Of a stretch of DNA of 64,000 nucleotides, positions 55,180-63,818 are shown in pieces. Numbering within the stretch: the first letter of the stretch is position 1; every line of letters starts with the position of its first letter. The translations under genes and the position numbers were made by a program. The notes below the pieces were generated by a model that was given only the letters and a program-made list of their open reading frames with translations, made no database searches and had not been told where the DNA came from. The DNA lies in the NCBI RefSeq assembly GCF_040659735.1, contig NZ_JBFANZ010000026.1, forward strand, positions 13,919-77,918, in the 5' to 3' direction. Source of the stretch: Micromonospora_I sp040659735. GTDB lineage: Bacteria > Actinomycetota > Actinomycetes > Mycobacteriales > Micromonosporaceae.

Positions 55180-56325
55180 GTGACCGCCGGTCGCCCGCCC
55201 CGCGTGCTCATCGACGCCACGAGTGTCCCTGCCGACCGGGGTGGCGTCGGTCGATACGTCGACGGTCTGCTCGGCGCGCTCGGCAAGGTCATCGGATCGC
55301 GGGTGGAGCTCGCGGTGGTCGGATTGCGCACCGACGCCGAGCGCTACACCCGGATGCTGCCGGCCGCCGAGGTGATCCCCGCGCCGGCGGCGGTCGCGCA
55401 CCGGCCCGCCCGCCTCGCGTGGGAGCAGACCGGCCTGCCGCTCCTCGCCCAGCAGGTCGGTGCCGACGTGCTCCATTCGCCGTTCTACACCTGTCCGCTG
55501 CGGGCCGGCTGTCCGGTGACGGTGACCGTGCACGACGCGACGTTCTTCACCGAGCCGGAGCATTACGACAAATCCCGCCGGACGTTCTTCCGCAGCGCGA
55601 TCAAGACCTCGCTGCGCCGCGCGGGCCGGGTGATCGTGCCGAGCAAGGCGACCCGCGATGAGTTGATCCGGCTGCTCGACGCCGATCCCACCCGCATCGA
55701 CGTCGCCTACCACGGCGTCGACCAGAACGCGTTCCACGCCCCGACCGACGAGGAGAAGGCGCGGGTCCGGGCGCGGCTCGGACTCGGCAACACCAGCTAC
55801 ATCGCCTTCCTCGGCGCCAAGGAGCCCCGTAAGAACGTGCCCAACCTGATCCGGGGCTGGGCGCTCGCCGTACAGGACCGGCCCAATCCGCCGGCGCTGG
55901 TGGTCGCGGGCGGTCAGGGGCACGACGACGACATCGACCGGGCCGTCGCGGACGTCCCCGCGCACCTGCGGCTGCTCCGCCCCGGCTACCTGCGCTACGC
56001 GGACCTGCCCGGTTTCCTCGGCGGGGCGCTGGTCGCCGCCTACCCCTCGTACGGGGAGGGCTTCGGCCTGCCGATCCTGGAGGCGATGGCCTGCGCGGCC
56101 CCGGTGCTGACCACCCCGCGCCTCTCGCTTCCGGAGGTGGGGGGCGACGCGGTGGCCTACACCAGCGAAGACCCCGGCCAGATCGCCACCGACCTGGGCG
56201 CGCTCCTCGACGACGAGGCGCGCCGGCTCGCGCTGGCCAAGGCCGGCTTCGACCGGGCCAAGGAGTTCACCTGGGAGTCGAGCGCCGAGGTGCACATCGC
56301 GGCCTGGAGCCGGGCGGCCGTGTGA
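55180..56325 (+). CDS. glycosyltransferase family 4
   Basis: This 381-residue protein has a two-domain GT-B fold. GGVGRYVDGLLGAL lies at the acceptor side, ADVLHSPFYTCPLRA and FLGAKEPRKNVPNLIRGWAL are donor-domain entry points, and the donor motif YPSYGEGFGLPILEAMACA (with E-x7-E) is the GT4 hallmark, so it is a retaining enzyme using a nucleotide sugar. In relatives the donor is often GDP-mannose; manC follows 48 bp later. Target (cell wall or lipid) unknown. GTG start with a GAGGAG site. Confidence 0.93.
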   Translation: MTAGRPPRVLIDATSVPADRGGVGRYVDGLLGALGKVIGSRVELAVVGLRTDAERYTRMLPAAEVIPAPAAVAHRPARLAWEQTGLPLLAQQVGADVLHSPFYTCPLRAGCPVTVTVHDATFFTEPEHYDKSRRTFFRSAIKTSLRRAGRVIVPSKATRDELIRLLDADPTRIDVAYHGVDQNAFHAPTDEEKARVRARLGLGNTSYIAFLGAKEPRKNVPNLIRGWALAVQDRPNPPALVVAGGQGHDDDIDRAVADVPAHLRLLRPGYLRYADLPGFLGGALVAAYPSYGEGFGLPILEAMACAAPVLTTPRLSLPEVGGDAVAYTSEDPGQIATDLGALLDDEARRLALAKAGFDRAKEFTWESSAEVHIAAWSRAAV

Positions 56326-56373
56326 TACCCCCGTCCCGCGTAGTCCGCCGAGCGGGCCAGGCATGATGGGCTG

Positions 56374-57474
56374 ATGCTCTTCGCCGTCATCCCGGCTGGT
56401 GGCAGCGGGACACGTCTGTGGCCGCTGTCCCGCGCCAGCAACCCCAAGTTCCTGCATCCGCTCACCGGCACCAGCGCCTCGTTGCTGCAGGCGACCGTGG
56501 AGCGGCTGGCGCCGCTGAGCACCCCGGACCGCACGCTGGTCGTGACGGGAGCCGCCCACGCCGCGGCGGTCGCCCGGCAGCTGGCGGCGGTCCCGGAGGA
56601 GAACATCCTCGTCGAGCCCTCGCCGCGTGACTCGTGCGCGGCGATCGCCCTGGCCGCGGCGGTGATCGCCCGCCGCGACCCCGAGGCCGTGATGGGATCG
56701 TTCGCCGCGGACCACCTGATCGGCGACACGGAACGCTACGTGGAGACGGTCCGCCAGGCGGTGATCGGCGCCGAGCAGGGCCTGCTGATGACGGTGGGGA
56801 TCACCCCCACCCGGCCGGAGACCGGCTACGGCTACCTCCAGTGCGGCGGACCGATCGGTTCCGGCCCGCTCCGCCGGGTCGAGGAATTCACCGAGAAGCC
56901 GGCGTACGACGTGGCGGAGAGCTACCTGAAGTCCGGACGTCACTTGTGGAACGCGGGCATGTTCGTGTGGCGGGTCGACGTGTTTCTCGCCGAGTTGGCC
57001 CGCCAGCAGCCCGATCTGCACGCCGGTCTGATGCGGATCATCGATGCCTGGGATTCCGCCGAGCGCGACCATGTGCTGGGCGAGGTCTGGCCGACGCTGC
57101 GGAAGATCTCCGTCGACTACGCGGTGATGGAGGGGGCCGCCGAGGCCGGGCGGGTGGGGACCGTACCGGGTGATTTCGGGTGGAACGACGTCGGCGACTT
57201 CCACACGCTCGGCGAGATGCTCCCGACCGACGCGGACGGCAACGTGGTGCTCGGGGCGCCGGAGGCCGAGGAGAAGCCGGGCGTGCTGCTGCATGACAGC
57301 AGCGGGCTGGTCGTGGTGCCGCACTCCGGGCGGCTGATCGCCACGCTCGGGGTGCGGGACCTGATCGTCGTGGACACACCGGACGTGGTGCTGGTCTGCC
57401 CGCGCGACCGTGCGCAGGACGTCAAGAAGCTGGTCGACGGGCTCAAGGAGCGAGGCGAAGAGACGTACGTGTGA
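56374..57474 (+). CDS. manC: mannose-1-phosphate guanylyltransferase
   Basis: This 366-residue enzyme makes GDP-mannose from mannose-1-phosphate and GTP. The nucleotide loop PAGGSGTRLWPLSR and the GTP motif EPSPRDSCAAIALAA are clear; FTEKPAYDVAESYLKSGRH and FGWNDVGDF are the sugar site. It lacks the isomerase domain of bifunctional AlgA, so it is the short form. The last 32 bp overlap tail-to-tail with the convergent Nudix gene. It likely supplies the neighbouring GT4 enzyme. Confidence 0.95.
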   Translation: MLFAVIPAGGSGTRLWPLSRASNPKFLHPLTGTSASLLQATVERLAPLSTPDRTLVVTGAAHAAAVARQLAAVPEENILVEPSPRDSCAAIALAAAVIARRDPEAVMGSFAADHLIGDTERYVETVRQAVIGAEQGLLMTVGITPTRPETGYGYLQCGGPIGSGPLRRVEEFTEKPAYDVAESYLKSGRHLWNAGMFVWRVDVFLAELARQQPDLHAGLMRIIDAWDSAERDHVLGEVWPTLRKISVDYAVMEGAAEAGRVGTVPGDFGWNDVGDFHTLGEMLPTDADGNVVLGAPEAEEKPGVLLHDSSGLVVVPHSGRLIATLGVRDLIVVDTPDVVLVCPRDRAQDVKKLVDGLKERGEETYV

Positions 57475-58009
57475 CCGCCGCGAGCGCGGGTGCCACCAGT
57501 TGGGCGGTGGCATCCGCGAGCGGCTCGGGGAGCGAGTCCGGCGGGAACCAGCCGAGCGCCGCGGATTCCGCGCTCACCCGCTCGATCGCCCCGGGCGGCG
57601 CGATCGCCGCGTAACGCACGTCGTAATGCAGCGATCCGCCCCCGCAGCGGACCGGATGGATGTCCAGGTCGATCGGGACGGGATGCAACCGCAGGCCGCT
57701 GATCCCGGATTCCTCGGTCGCCTCCCGCAGCGCCGCGTCGGCGAGCGTCGGGTCGCCCGGCTCGCAGTGGCCGCCCAACTGCACCCAGCGGTGGAACCGC
57801 CCGTGCAGACAGAGCAGCACCCGGGCGGCGTCCGCGTCGACCACCAGCGCACTGGCCGTGACGTGACCGGGCTGATGCTCCCGCGTCATCGCCACCGGCC
57901 CCGCGGCCAGCAGCCGCAGCGTCCGGTCGCGCGCGGTCGCGGCCGCCGGATTCGGCGGCCGCCACCCGCCGAGCACGACGACCGCGTCGGCGTGCAGCTT
58001 CTCCAGCAC
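57443..58009 (-). CDS. Nudix hydrolase
   Basis: A 188-residue Nudix protein. The Nudix box is GHCEPGDPTLADAALREATEESGI, where the first Glu is Asp and the spacing is one residue longer, a form common in actinobacterial members; REATEESG keeps the metal-binding glutamates. It probably hydrolyses a nucleoside diphosphate derivative of unknown type. The GTG at 58009 is supported by TACAGT on the minus strand (plus 58016-58021), 6 nt upstream. Overlaps manC at the 3-prime end; divergent from the next gene. Confidence 0.9.
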   Translation of the reverse strand: MLEKLHADAVVVLGGWRPPNPAAATARDRTLRLLAAGPVAMTREHQPGHVTASALVVDADAARVLLCLHGRFHRWVQLGGHCEPGDPTLADAALREATEESGISGLRLHPVPIDLDIHPVRCGGGSLHYDVRYAAIAPPGAIERVSAESAALGWFPPDSLPEPLADATAQLVAPALAAVTRTSLRLAP

Positions 58010-58049
58010 CCGACCACTGTACGGGTGGCTGCTCCGTACGCTGATCCAC

Positions 58050-59102
58050 ATGGCCGGCCTGTCGCACCCCGTGGAACTGACCGTCGCCGGCAACGAGGCC
58101 AGTGACCTGCTTCCCGTCCGGTCACCGGAGCTGCTGGCCGCGTACGGCGCCCGTCGCGCCTTCTGGACCGTGCTCGACGAGGGCCCCGTCGAGCAGTGCC
58201 TGGCGCTGCTGGTGCAGCGGCGCGACGGCGGGTGGTCCGAGGAGCTCGTCGCCTTCGACGCGGGTCCGGAGGCCGGCCGCACCGAGGACGGCGAGGCGCT
58301 GGCCCACCGCGACGGCTGGGTCTACGTCCTCGGGTCGCACTTCGGCTCCAAACGCGGTCCGCTGCGGCCCCGCCGGGCGTTCGTCGCCCGGTTCCGGGAG
58401 GCCTCGTGCGTGGGCGGGCGGCCTGTTCCGCTGCAGGTGGTGCGCAACCAGTTCCGGCTGCACCGGGTGGTCAACGACGCGCTCCGCGCGGCCGACATCG
58501 CGGTGTTGCCGCCCGGCGAGCGGGTGCGGGACCGATTCATCGTCGAGACGGTGGCCCGGGGGAGCGCACGGTCGAAGACCTGCGTCACGCGGCTCGCTCA
58601 CGGCGACCTGCCGATGAATGTCGAGGCCGCCGCGTTCACCCCCGCCGGCACCCTGCTCGTCGGGCTCCGCTTCCCGGTCACCGACAAAGGAGAGCCGATC
58701 TTCGTGGAACTCGCCGGGGTCGAGGGGATGTTCGACGACGACCCGCGCAGCTGGCCGCGGGTGGTGCGGGCGTACGCGCTGACCGGGGTGACACCGGTCG
58801 GAGCCCTGACCGGCTGCCGGGCCCTCTCCGCCCGGGGCGACAACTCGTACGACGCGGTGATCGGCTCGATCGACGCGGTCGGCAAGGGGTCGGTACTGCT
58901 CGACGAGCATCCGCACGGCGGTGAGGTGAGCTGTCGGCACGTGCGCTTCCGGCTGCCGGCCGGGAACGGAGGGCCGGCGCTCGCCGGCGAACTCGTCGCC
59001 GACCTGGCCCCGCTGCACAACGTGGAAGGTCTCGCCGACGTGGATGGAATCCGCTTCTACGTCACTGATGAGGACCATCGGGTCGCGCTCTGGCTGGCCT
59101 GA
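58050..59102 (+). CDS. conserved hypothetical, DUF3616-like
   Basis: This 350-residue soluble protein has repeated beta-rich blocks such as WSEELVAFDAGPEAGRTEDGEAL, AHRDGWVYVLGSHFGSKRGPL and HNVEGLADVDGIRFYVTDEDHRVALW. They suggest a beta-propeller-like or DUF3616 fold. No signal peptide. Catalysis and partners are unknown. TACGCT (58037-58042) lies 7 nt before the ATG (leaderless). It faces away from the Nudix gene. Confidence 0.7.
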   Translation: MAGLSHPVELTVAGNEASDLLPVRSPELLAAYGARRAFWTVLDEGPVEQCLALLVQRRDGGWSEELVAFDAGPEAGRTEDGEALAHRDGWVYVLGSHFGSKRGPLRPRRAFVARFREASCVGGRPVPLQVVRNQFRLHRVVNDALRAADIAVLPPGERVRDRFIVETVARGSARSKTCVTRLAHGDLPMNVEAAAFTPAGTLLVGLRFPVTDKGEPIFVELAGVEGMFDDDPRSWPRVVRAYALTGVTPVGALTGCRALSARGDNSYDAVIGSIDAVGKGSVLLDEHPHGGEVSCRHVRFRLPAGNGGPALAGELVADLAPLHNVEGLADVDGIRFYVTDEDHRVALWLA

Positions 59103-59357
59103 CCCCACTGGCCGGCCTTCAACGACGATCAACGCTGCGCGCCCGAGTACCGCCCCCGCGGAGCGGAAGGCCGCGGACCCTCGTGGCGGTCGCCCGGGCA
59201 CCGACGCCTTCGCCGGCTGCAGACGACGAGCATGACGGCGGGGCCCGCCGGGCGTCGAGGCATTTCAGCTGTCGCCGAAAGACACAGGTCGCGACGGCCC
59301 GATAGGGTGCGGTTGGCCGCCGGCCCACCCCCGCCCGCAGCCTCCCGGGAGCGTTCC

Positions 59358-60368
59358 GTGCTGAGAATATTCTTCTCCAGCGAGGACATCGCCCGGACCC
59401 GGGTCGCCCCCGCCGACCCGGTCTGGGAGTTGGTGCTGAGCCTGCATCTGTTGCAGGGACGCAGCCGTGACCCGATCATGGCCGGCTGGCGACGCGACGT
59501 CTCCCGCGCGCTGCGCCGCGACACCGACAGCCGCGACCTCCGGCTGCTCTTCGCGCTCAACCCGCCGCGCGGCTACTTCCCGGATTTCCTCACCCCCTAC
59601 AACAGCCTGCAGGGGTTCGAGGCGGGACTTGCCGCGGTCCGGGCCACCCCGCCCGAGCTGCTCCACCGCGACCTCACCCTGTTCGCGGCCGGAAACCCCC
59701 TGCCCGCCACCGCGTCGGCCCTCGCGCGCGGCGAGCCGGAGGTGCTGCAGCACCTCACCGACTCGATGGAGCGGTACCGGGACGTGGCGATCGCGCCGTA
59801 CTGGGAGCGGATCCAGGCGGCAGTCGAGGCGGACCGGACGCGGCGGTCCCGCTCGCTGCTCGACGGGGGCGCGGAGGGGCTGCTGGCGAGCCTGCGTCCG
59901 GCGATGCAGTGGGATTCCGGCGTGCTGCGGGTGCTGGACTACCCGGCCCGCCGCGAGCTGCACCTGGACGGCCGGGGACTGCTGCTGGTGCCGTCGTTCT
60001 TCTGCGCCCGTACCCCGGTCGCGCTCGTCGATCCCAGTCTGCCGCCGGTGCTCGTCTATCCGGTGGACCGGCTGGGCGCGCTGGCGTCCGCGCCCGGCGA
60101 GGGCGAGACCCGTCCACCGGCGGGCGGCGCCGACGGACAGGCGGCGTTGGCCGCGCTGCTCGGCCGCACCCGCGCCGCGGTGCTGGAGGTGGTCGACGGT
60201 GGCTGTTCGACGGGCGAGGTCGCCCGCCGGCTGCACATCTCGCCCGCGGCCGCGAGTCAGCATGCCACCGTGCTGCGCAATGCCGGGCTGCTGGTCAGCC
60301 ACCGGGACCGCAACACGGTGCTGCACACGCTCACCCCCCTCGGCCGGGCCATGCTCGACCAACCGTGA
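59358..60368 (+). CDS. ArsR-type winged-helix regulator with DUF5937 domain
   Basis: This 336-residue protein has a long N-terminal sensor-like part (about 1-240; it starts LRIFFSSEDIARTRVAP and continues PVWELVLSLHLLQG) and a C-terminal helix-turn-helix (LLGRTRAAVLEVV, then CSTGEVARRLHISPAAASQHATVLRNAGLL). That is the layout of the DUF5937 group of ArsR-like regulators; ligand unknown. GTG at 59358 has GGGAG at 6 nt. The frame upstream is not coding. A copy of the palindromic repeat follows at 60400. Confidence 0.88.
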   Translation: MLRIFFSSEDIARTRVAPADPVWELVLSLHLLQGRSRDPIMAGWRRDVSRALRRDTDSRDLRLLFALNPPRGYFPDFLTPYNSLQGFEAGLAAVRATPPELLHRDLTLFAAGNPLPATASALARGEPEVLQHLTDSMERYRDVAIAPYWERIQAAVEADRTRRSRSLLDGGAEGLLASLRPAMQWDSGVLRVLDYPARRELHLDGRGLLLVPSFFCARTPVALVDPSLPPVLVYPVDRLGALASAPGEGETRPPAGGADGQAALAALLGRTRAAVLEVVDGGCSTGEVARRLHISPAAASQHATVLRNAGLLVSHRDRNTVLHTLTPLGRAMLDQP

Positions 60369-60399
60369 CGGCGCTCAACGAGCGATGTCCCAGCCGCAC

Positions 60400-60486
60400 C
60401 CCGTCGATCAAGGACTTTCGCGTCGATCAAGGACGTATTCACACGATTGGAGATCAAACAGTGTGAATACGTCCTTGATCGACGGG
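60400..60486 (+). repeat. dispersed palindromic repeat, copy C (best preserved)
   Basis: Arms 60421-60444 and 60461-60484 are perfectly complementary over 24 bp with a 16-nt loop. A second left arm at 60400-60415 can pair with the same right arm over 16 bp (60471-60486), so two mutually exclusive hairpins are possible. It lies between convergent genes ending at 60368 and 60539 and may also act as terminator. Confidence 0.9.
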
Positions 60487-60538
60487 CGCAGTCACGGGCG
60501 CGGGGGCGGGGGCCGGGGGGCGGGGTGGGGGGCGGGGG

Positions 60539-61681
60539 CTAGACGGCGAGGATGGTGGTGAGGGTGTGGTCGTCGCCGGGTGGGGGCATCGGGAGGGGGG
60601 CGCTGGGCACACCCTCGGCGGCGAGTGCGGCGCGCAGCCGGTGCAGGTCGGCACCGAAGCGGATCAGGTCCACCGGTGCCGCGGGGGCGGGCAGCCGACA
60701 GAGGATCAATCCCGTGGCACCGACCGGTGCGTCGGGCGCGAGTTCGTCGCGTATCTCCGGGTCGGTCGTGTGGGTGAAGGCCGTGCCAGGGGCGATCACT
60801 CCGGCCACGGCCGCGATCGCCCGGGCGACCGCAGTCGCCCTGACCGGCTCGGCCGGCAACGCGAGTGGGTCGGCCATCGTCGCCGCCGCGAGGAACCCGG
60901 CGGCGGTCGCCTCGGCGGTGCCGAGCGAGAAGAGGTCCTGGGCGGCATCGCGGATCAGCGCCACCGCCCCGGCGCCGTCGTCCGGTCGCGCCGTTCTGAG
61001 ATAGCCCCGAACCACCGCCACGGGCACCTGGTCGCATTTCCCCTTGACGAGTTCCCCGGCGCCGGCGAGTTCGTCGACCACCGCCATCTCGGTGATGTGC
61101 AGTTCGTTGCCGTACGCGTCGATCTCGCCCCGGTGGTCGCGGATCGGGCCGATCCCGGCGGCCCCGAGCGCCACGTCGGTGAGGCCGTTGCGCCAGGGGC
61201 GCCCCATCGTGTCGGAGATGATGATCGCCACGTCGACGCCGTGCCGTTCGCGGAGCGTGGCCCGCAGGGCGCGGGCCGAGGCGTCCGGGTCCTTCGGCAG
61301 CAGCACCAGCCGGGACGGGTCCACGTTGGAGGCGTCGATGCCGGCCGCGGCCATCACGAAGCCGTGGTGGGTCTGCACGATCCGGGTCTGCCCACGCCGG
61401 GCCACGGGACGGGCCGTCTCCGCGGCCAGGGTCTCCTCGCGCGCCGCGGCCCGTTCCGGCCCGTCGACCGGCACGTCGACGAGGCGCCCTTCCGCCTTCG
61501 AAACGATCTTGCTGGTGACCACCAGGACGTCGCCGTCGCGCAGCCACGGCGCCGCGTCGGCGATGAGCGCCGCGAGGTCGTCTCCCGGCGTGACGTCACC
61601 GATGCCGTGCACCGGCAGGATCTCCAGGGATGTGCCGTTTCCGGCGCCGTCCGGCTCGGGGGCGCTGTGTCTGCCGCTCAT
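60539..61681 (-). CDS. cofE: coenzyme F420-0:L-glutamate ligase
   Basis: This 380-residue protein adds glutamate to F420-0. The CofE domain (about 1-250) shows EILPVHGIGDVTPGDDLA, VVTSKIVSKAEGR, ISDTMGRPWRNGLTDVALG and the metal-binding HITEMAVVDELAGAGELVKGK (in part). The remaining ~130 residues should be the FMN-binding nitroreductase domain of FbiB proteins but are short and lack its RR-type FMN motifs; only VDLIRFGADLHRLRAALAAEG resembles its end. So the second FbiB activity may be missing. The ATG overlaps the cofD stop (ATGA). Confidence 0.92.
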   Translation of the reverse strand: MSGRHSAPEPDGAGNGTSLEILPVHGIGDVTPGDDLAALIADAAPWLRDGDVLVVTSKIVSKAEGRLVDVPVDGPERAAAREETLAAETARPVARRGQTRIVQTHHGFVMAAAGIDASNVDPSRLVLLPKDPDASARALRATLRERHGVDVAIIISDTMGRPWRNGLTDVALGAAGIGPIRDHRGEIDAYGNELHITEMAVVDELAGAGELVKGKCDQVPVAVVRGYLRTARPDDGAGAVALIRDAAQDLFSLGTAEATAAGFLAAATMADPLALPAEPVRATAVARAIAAVAGVIAPGTAFTHTTDPEIRDELAPDAPVGATGLILCRLPAPAAPVDLIRFGADLHRLRAALAAEGVPSAPLPMPPPGDDHTLTTILAV

Positions 61682-62625
61682 GTCAGCTCCATCGCGTCTC
61701 GGACCATCGCCGTGGTCGCCACCTCGTCCGACATCCACAGTGGAGTCGCTCGGACCGTCACCCCCGGCACGTCGGCGCCGTCGTCACTCGTGTCGACCAG
61801 CCAGCCGTCGAGCACGCCGCCCTCGCGGCGCGGGCCGTAGAGCCGTCCCACGCCGGCGGCGCTGCACTCGGCGCCGATCACGGCCAGGCACTTGTCGGCC
61901 ATGCCGCGCACCGGCGCGCCCCCGATGATGGGGGAGATGCCGATCACCGGCGCCCGTCCGCCGGTCAACGCCGCGCGCAGCCCGGGCACGGCCAGGATGG
62001 GAGCGATGCTCACCACCGGGTTGCTCGGCGCGACGAGCACCACGTCGGCGTTGCCGAGCGCGTCGAGCACGCCGGGCGCGGGCGTCGCCGCGTCGGCGCC
62101 GACGAACACGAACCGGCGTGTCGGGATGTCGCCGCGGTGCCGTACCCACCACTCCTGGAAGTGGATCGCCCGCTGGCCCTCATCGGTCTCGACCACGACG
62201 TGGGTCTCAAGCCGGTCGTCCGTCGCCGGCAGCAGGCGTACGCCGGGCTGCCAGCGCGCGCAGAGCGCCTCGGTCACGGCGGAGAGCGGATATCCCGCGT
62301 TGAGCATGTTCGTCCGTACGAGATGCGTGGCGAGGTCCTTGTCGCCCAGCCCGAACCAGGTCGGCTGCGCATCGTAGGCCGCGAGTTCCTGTCGGACCGC
62401 CCAGGTCTCGCCGGCCCGGCCCCACCCGCGCTCCGCGTCGGCGGCCCCGCCGAGCGTGTACATCACGCTGTCCAGGTCCGGGGAGATCCGCAGCCCGTGC
62501 ATGATCGCGTCATCGCCCACGTTGACGACCGCGGTCACCTCGGCGCCGACCTCACGCGCGTACGCCCGCACGCCGGTGAGGAAGCGGGCCCCGCCGATCC
62601 CCCCGGCAAGTACCACGATGTGCAT
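61678..62625 (-). CDS. cofD: 2-phospho-L-lactate / phosphoenolpyruvate transferase
   Basis: This 315-residue enzyme transfers a phospho-lactate or phospho-enolpyruvate moiety to the deazaflavin Fo, forming F420-0 or dehydro-F420-0. VVLAGGIGGARFLTGVRAYA is the nucleotide loop; NVGDDAIMHGLRISPDLDSVMYTL and VLVAPSNPVVSIAPIL are family blocks. In mycobacteria FbiA uses phosphoenolpyruvate. The first gene of a cofD-cofE operon with a 4-bp overlap. ATG at 62625 gives the usual MHIVVLAGG; an ATG three codons earlier is also possible. Confidence 0.95.
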   Translation of the reverse strand: MHIVVLAGGIGGARFLTGVRAYAREVGAEVTAVVNVGDDAIMHGLRISPDLDSVMYTLGGAADAERGWGRAGETWAVRQELAAYDAQPTWFGLGDKDLATHLVRTNMLNAGYPLSAVTEALCARWQPGVRLLPATDDRLETHVVVETDEGQRAIHFQEWWVRHRGDIPTRRFVFVGADAATPAPGVLDALGNADVVLVAPSNPVVSIAPILAVPGLRAALTGGRAPVIGISPIIGGAPVRGMADKCLAVIGAECSAAGVGRLYGPRREGGVLDGWLVDTSDDGADVPGVTVRATPLWMSDEVATTAMVRDAMELT

Positions 62626-62767
62626 GCCGACCATCCTCGCCTACCGCCGGGTCGGCGCCGCACGGTGGGTTACGCGGTTTCGACCGCGTGGACTTCGGGG
62701 AATCATCCGGCAGCCCGTCCCGCTACGCTCACGGGCGCATCCGTCCGCCATCGTCACAGGGGGATCC

Positions 62768-63715
62768 TTGACCACCCAACCCGGAACCGCGCCGACCGAC
62801 GGTGTGCCCGCCAGCCAGATAACCAAGCCCTTACGGGAACTGGCCGCGCTCGTGCTCCTCGGCGCCAACGCCGTCTTCCTCTTCGTCGCGCTGCTCACCC
62901 TGCTCTTCCCGGACAGCGAGTTCAGCGGCGAGTTCACGTTGCGCGCGGCGGCCAGCTTCGACGGCTTCATCGGGCTCGACAACATTGTCCTGCCGATCCT
63001 GGCGGTGCTGCTCGCCACGCACATCCAGCCGGCGGTGGGCCGCGCCAAGCTGATCACTGTGGTGGCGCTGGTCGAGTACGCGGTTTCGGTCGTCTTCGGG
63101 GTGCTGTTCGGGCTCCTGATCGGGCTGGTCGCGCTCTTCGAGCGCAGCGTGTGGGTGGCCTTCCAGACGCTGCTGGTCCGGTTGGCCTGGCTTGCCGTTC
63201 TCGGGGTTGCCGCTTACGCCGTGTTGACGCTCTGGCGCACGCTCTACTACGTCCCCAAGCCCAAGCCCCAGCCCGGCCTCTACGGCCAGCCCCAGGGTTA
63301 CGGCCAGCCCGGCTACCCCCACCAGGGCGGCTACCCGCAGCAGCCGTACGGCCAGCAGCCGGGATACCCGCAGGGATACCCCCAGGGCTACGGCCAGCCC
63401 GGCTACCCGCAGCAGCCGTACGGGCAGCCCGGCGCGCCCGGGCAGCAGCAGTTCGGGTCCCCCTACATGCCGGCCCCGCAGTCGGCCCCGCCGGCTCCGC
63501 AGCCCACGGCCCCGATGCAGCCGAGCGCCGCGCCGGTGTCGGACTCCCCGGTGTCGGCCACGCCGCCGGCGGCCACCCCCGCCGCCCCGGGTGGCGAGGA
63601 AGCGGCCGACCAGCGGACCCAGGCGATCAGGCCGCTCGACCAGCAGCCGGGCGAGCCGGAGTCCTCGGACGACGGTCAGCGCACTCAGGTGATCAAGCCG
63701 AGCGAGCCGCGCTAG
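62768..63715 (+). CDS. four-helix membrane protein with Gln/Pro/Tyr/Gly tail and a TTA codon
   Basis: This 315-residue protein has four membrane helices in the first half (about 26-46, 66-82, 98-125 and 133-155). A cytoplasmic tail follows made of PYGQ/GYPQ repeats (GYGQPGYPQQPYGQ), then a Pro/Ala stretch and two QRTQxIxP motifs near the end. Its soluble tail resembles disordered adaptors of actinobacterial envelope proteins. It starts with TTG after AGGGGGAT. Leucine 22 is TTA (62831-62833), a codon read by the tRNA at 17158. Function unknown. Confidence 0.75.
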   Translation: MTTQPGTAPTDGVPASQITKPLRELAALVLLGANAVFLFVALLTLLFPDSEFSGEFTLRAAASFDGFIGLDNIVLPILAVLLATHIQPAVGRAKLITVVALVEYAVSVVFGVLFGLLIGLVALFERSVWVAFQTLLVRLAWLAVLGVAAYAVLTLWRTLYYVPKPKPQPGLYGQPQGYGQPGYPHQGGYPQQPYGQQPGYPQGYPQGYGQPGYPQQPYGQPGAPGQQQFGSPYMPAPQSAPPAPQPTAPMQPSAAPVSDSPVSATPPAATPAAPGGEEAADQRTQAIRPLDQQPGEPESSDDGQRTQVIKPSEPR

Positions 63716-63739
63716 CGCCGCTGGCGATCATCCGCGTAC

Positions 63740-63765
63740 GAAGGGCGTCCCGGCCGGGGCGCCCT
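63740..63765 (+). terminator. hairpin after the PYGQ-rich gene
   Basis: AAGGGCG and CGCCCTT flank a TCCC-GGCC-GGGG core, giving a stem of about 11 bp shortly after the stop at 63715. Confidence 0.6.
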
Positions 63766-63818
63766 TCCGCCGTATATGGCGGTCGCCACGCTGTGTGGTG
63801 GGTGCCAGGGCCTAGGCT

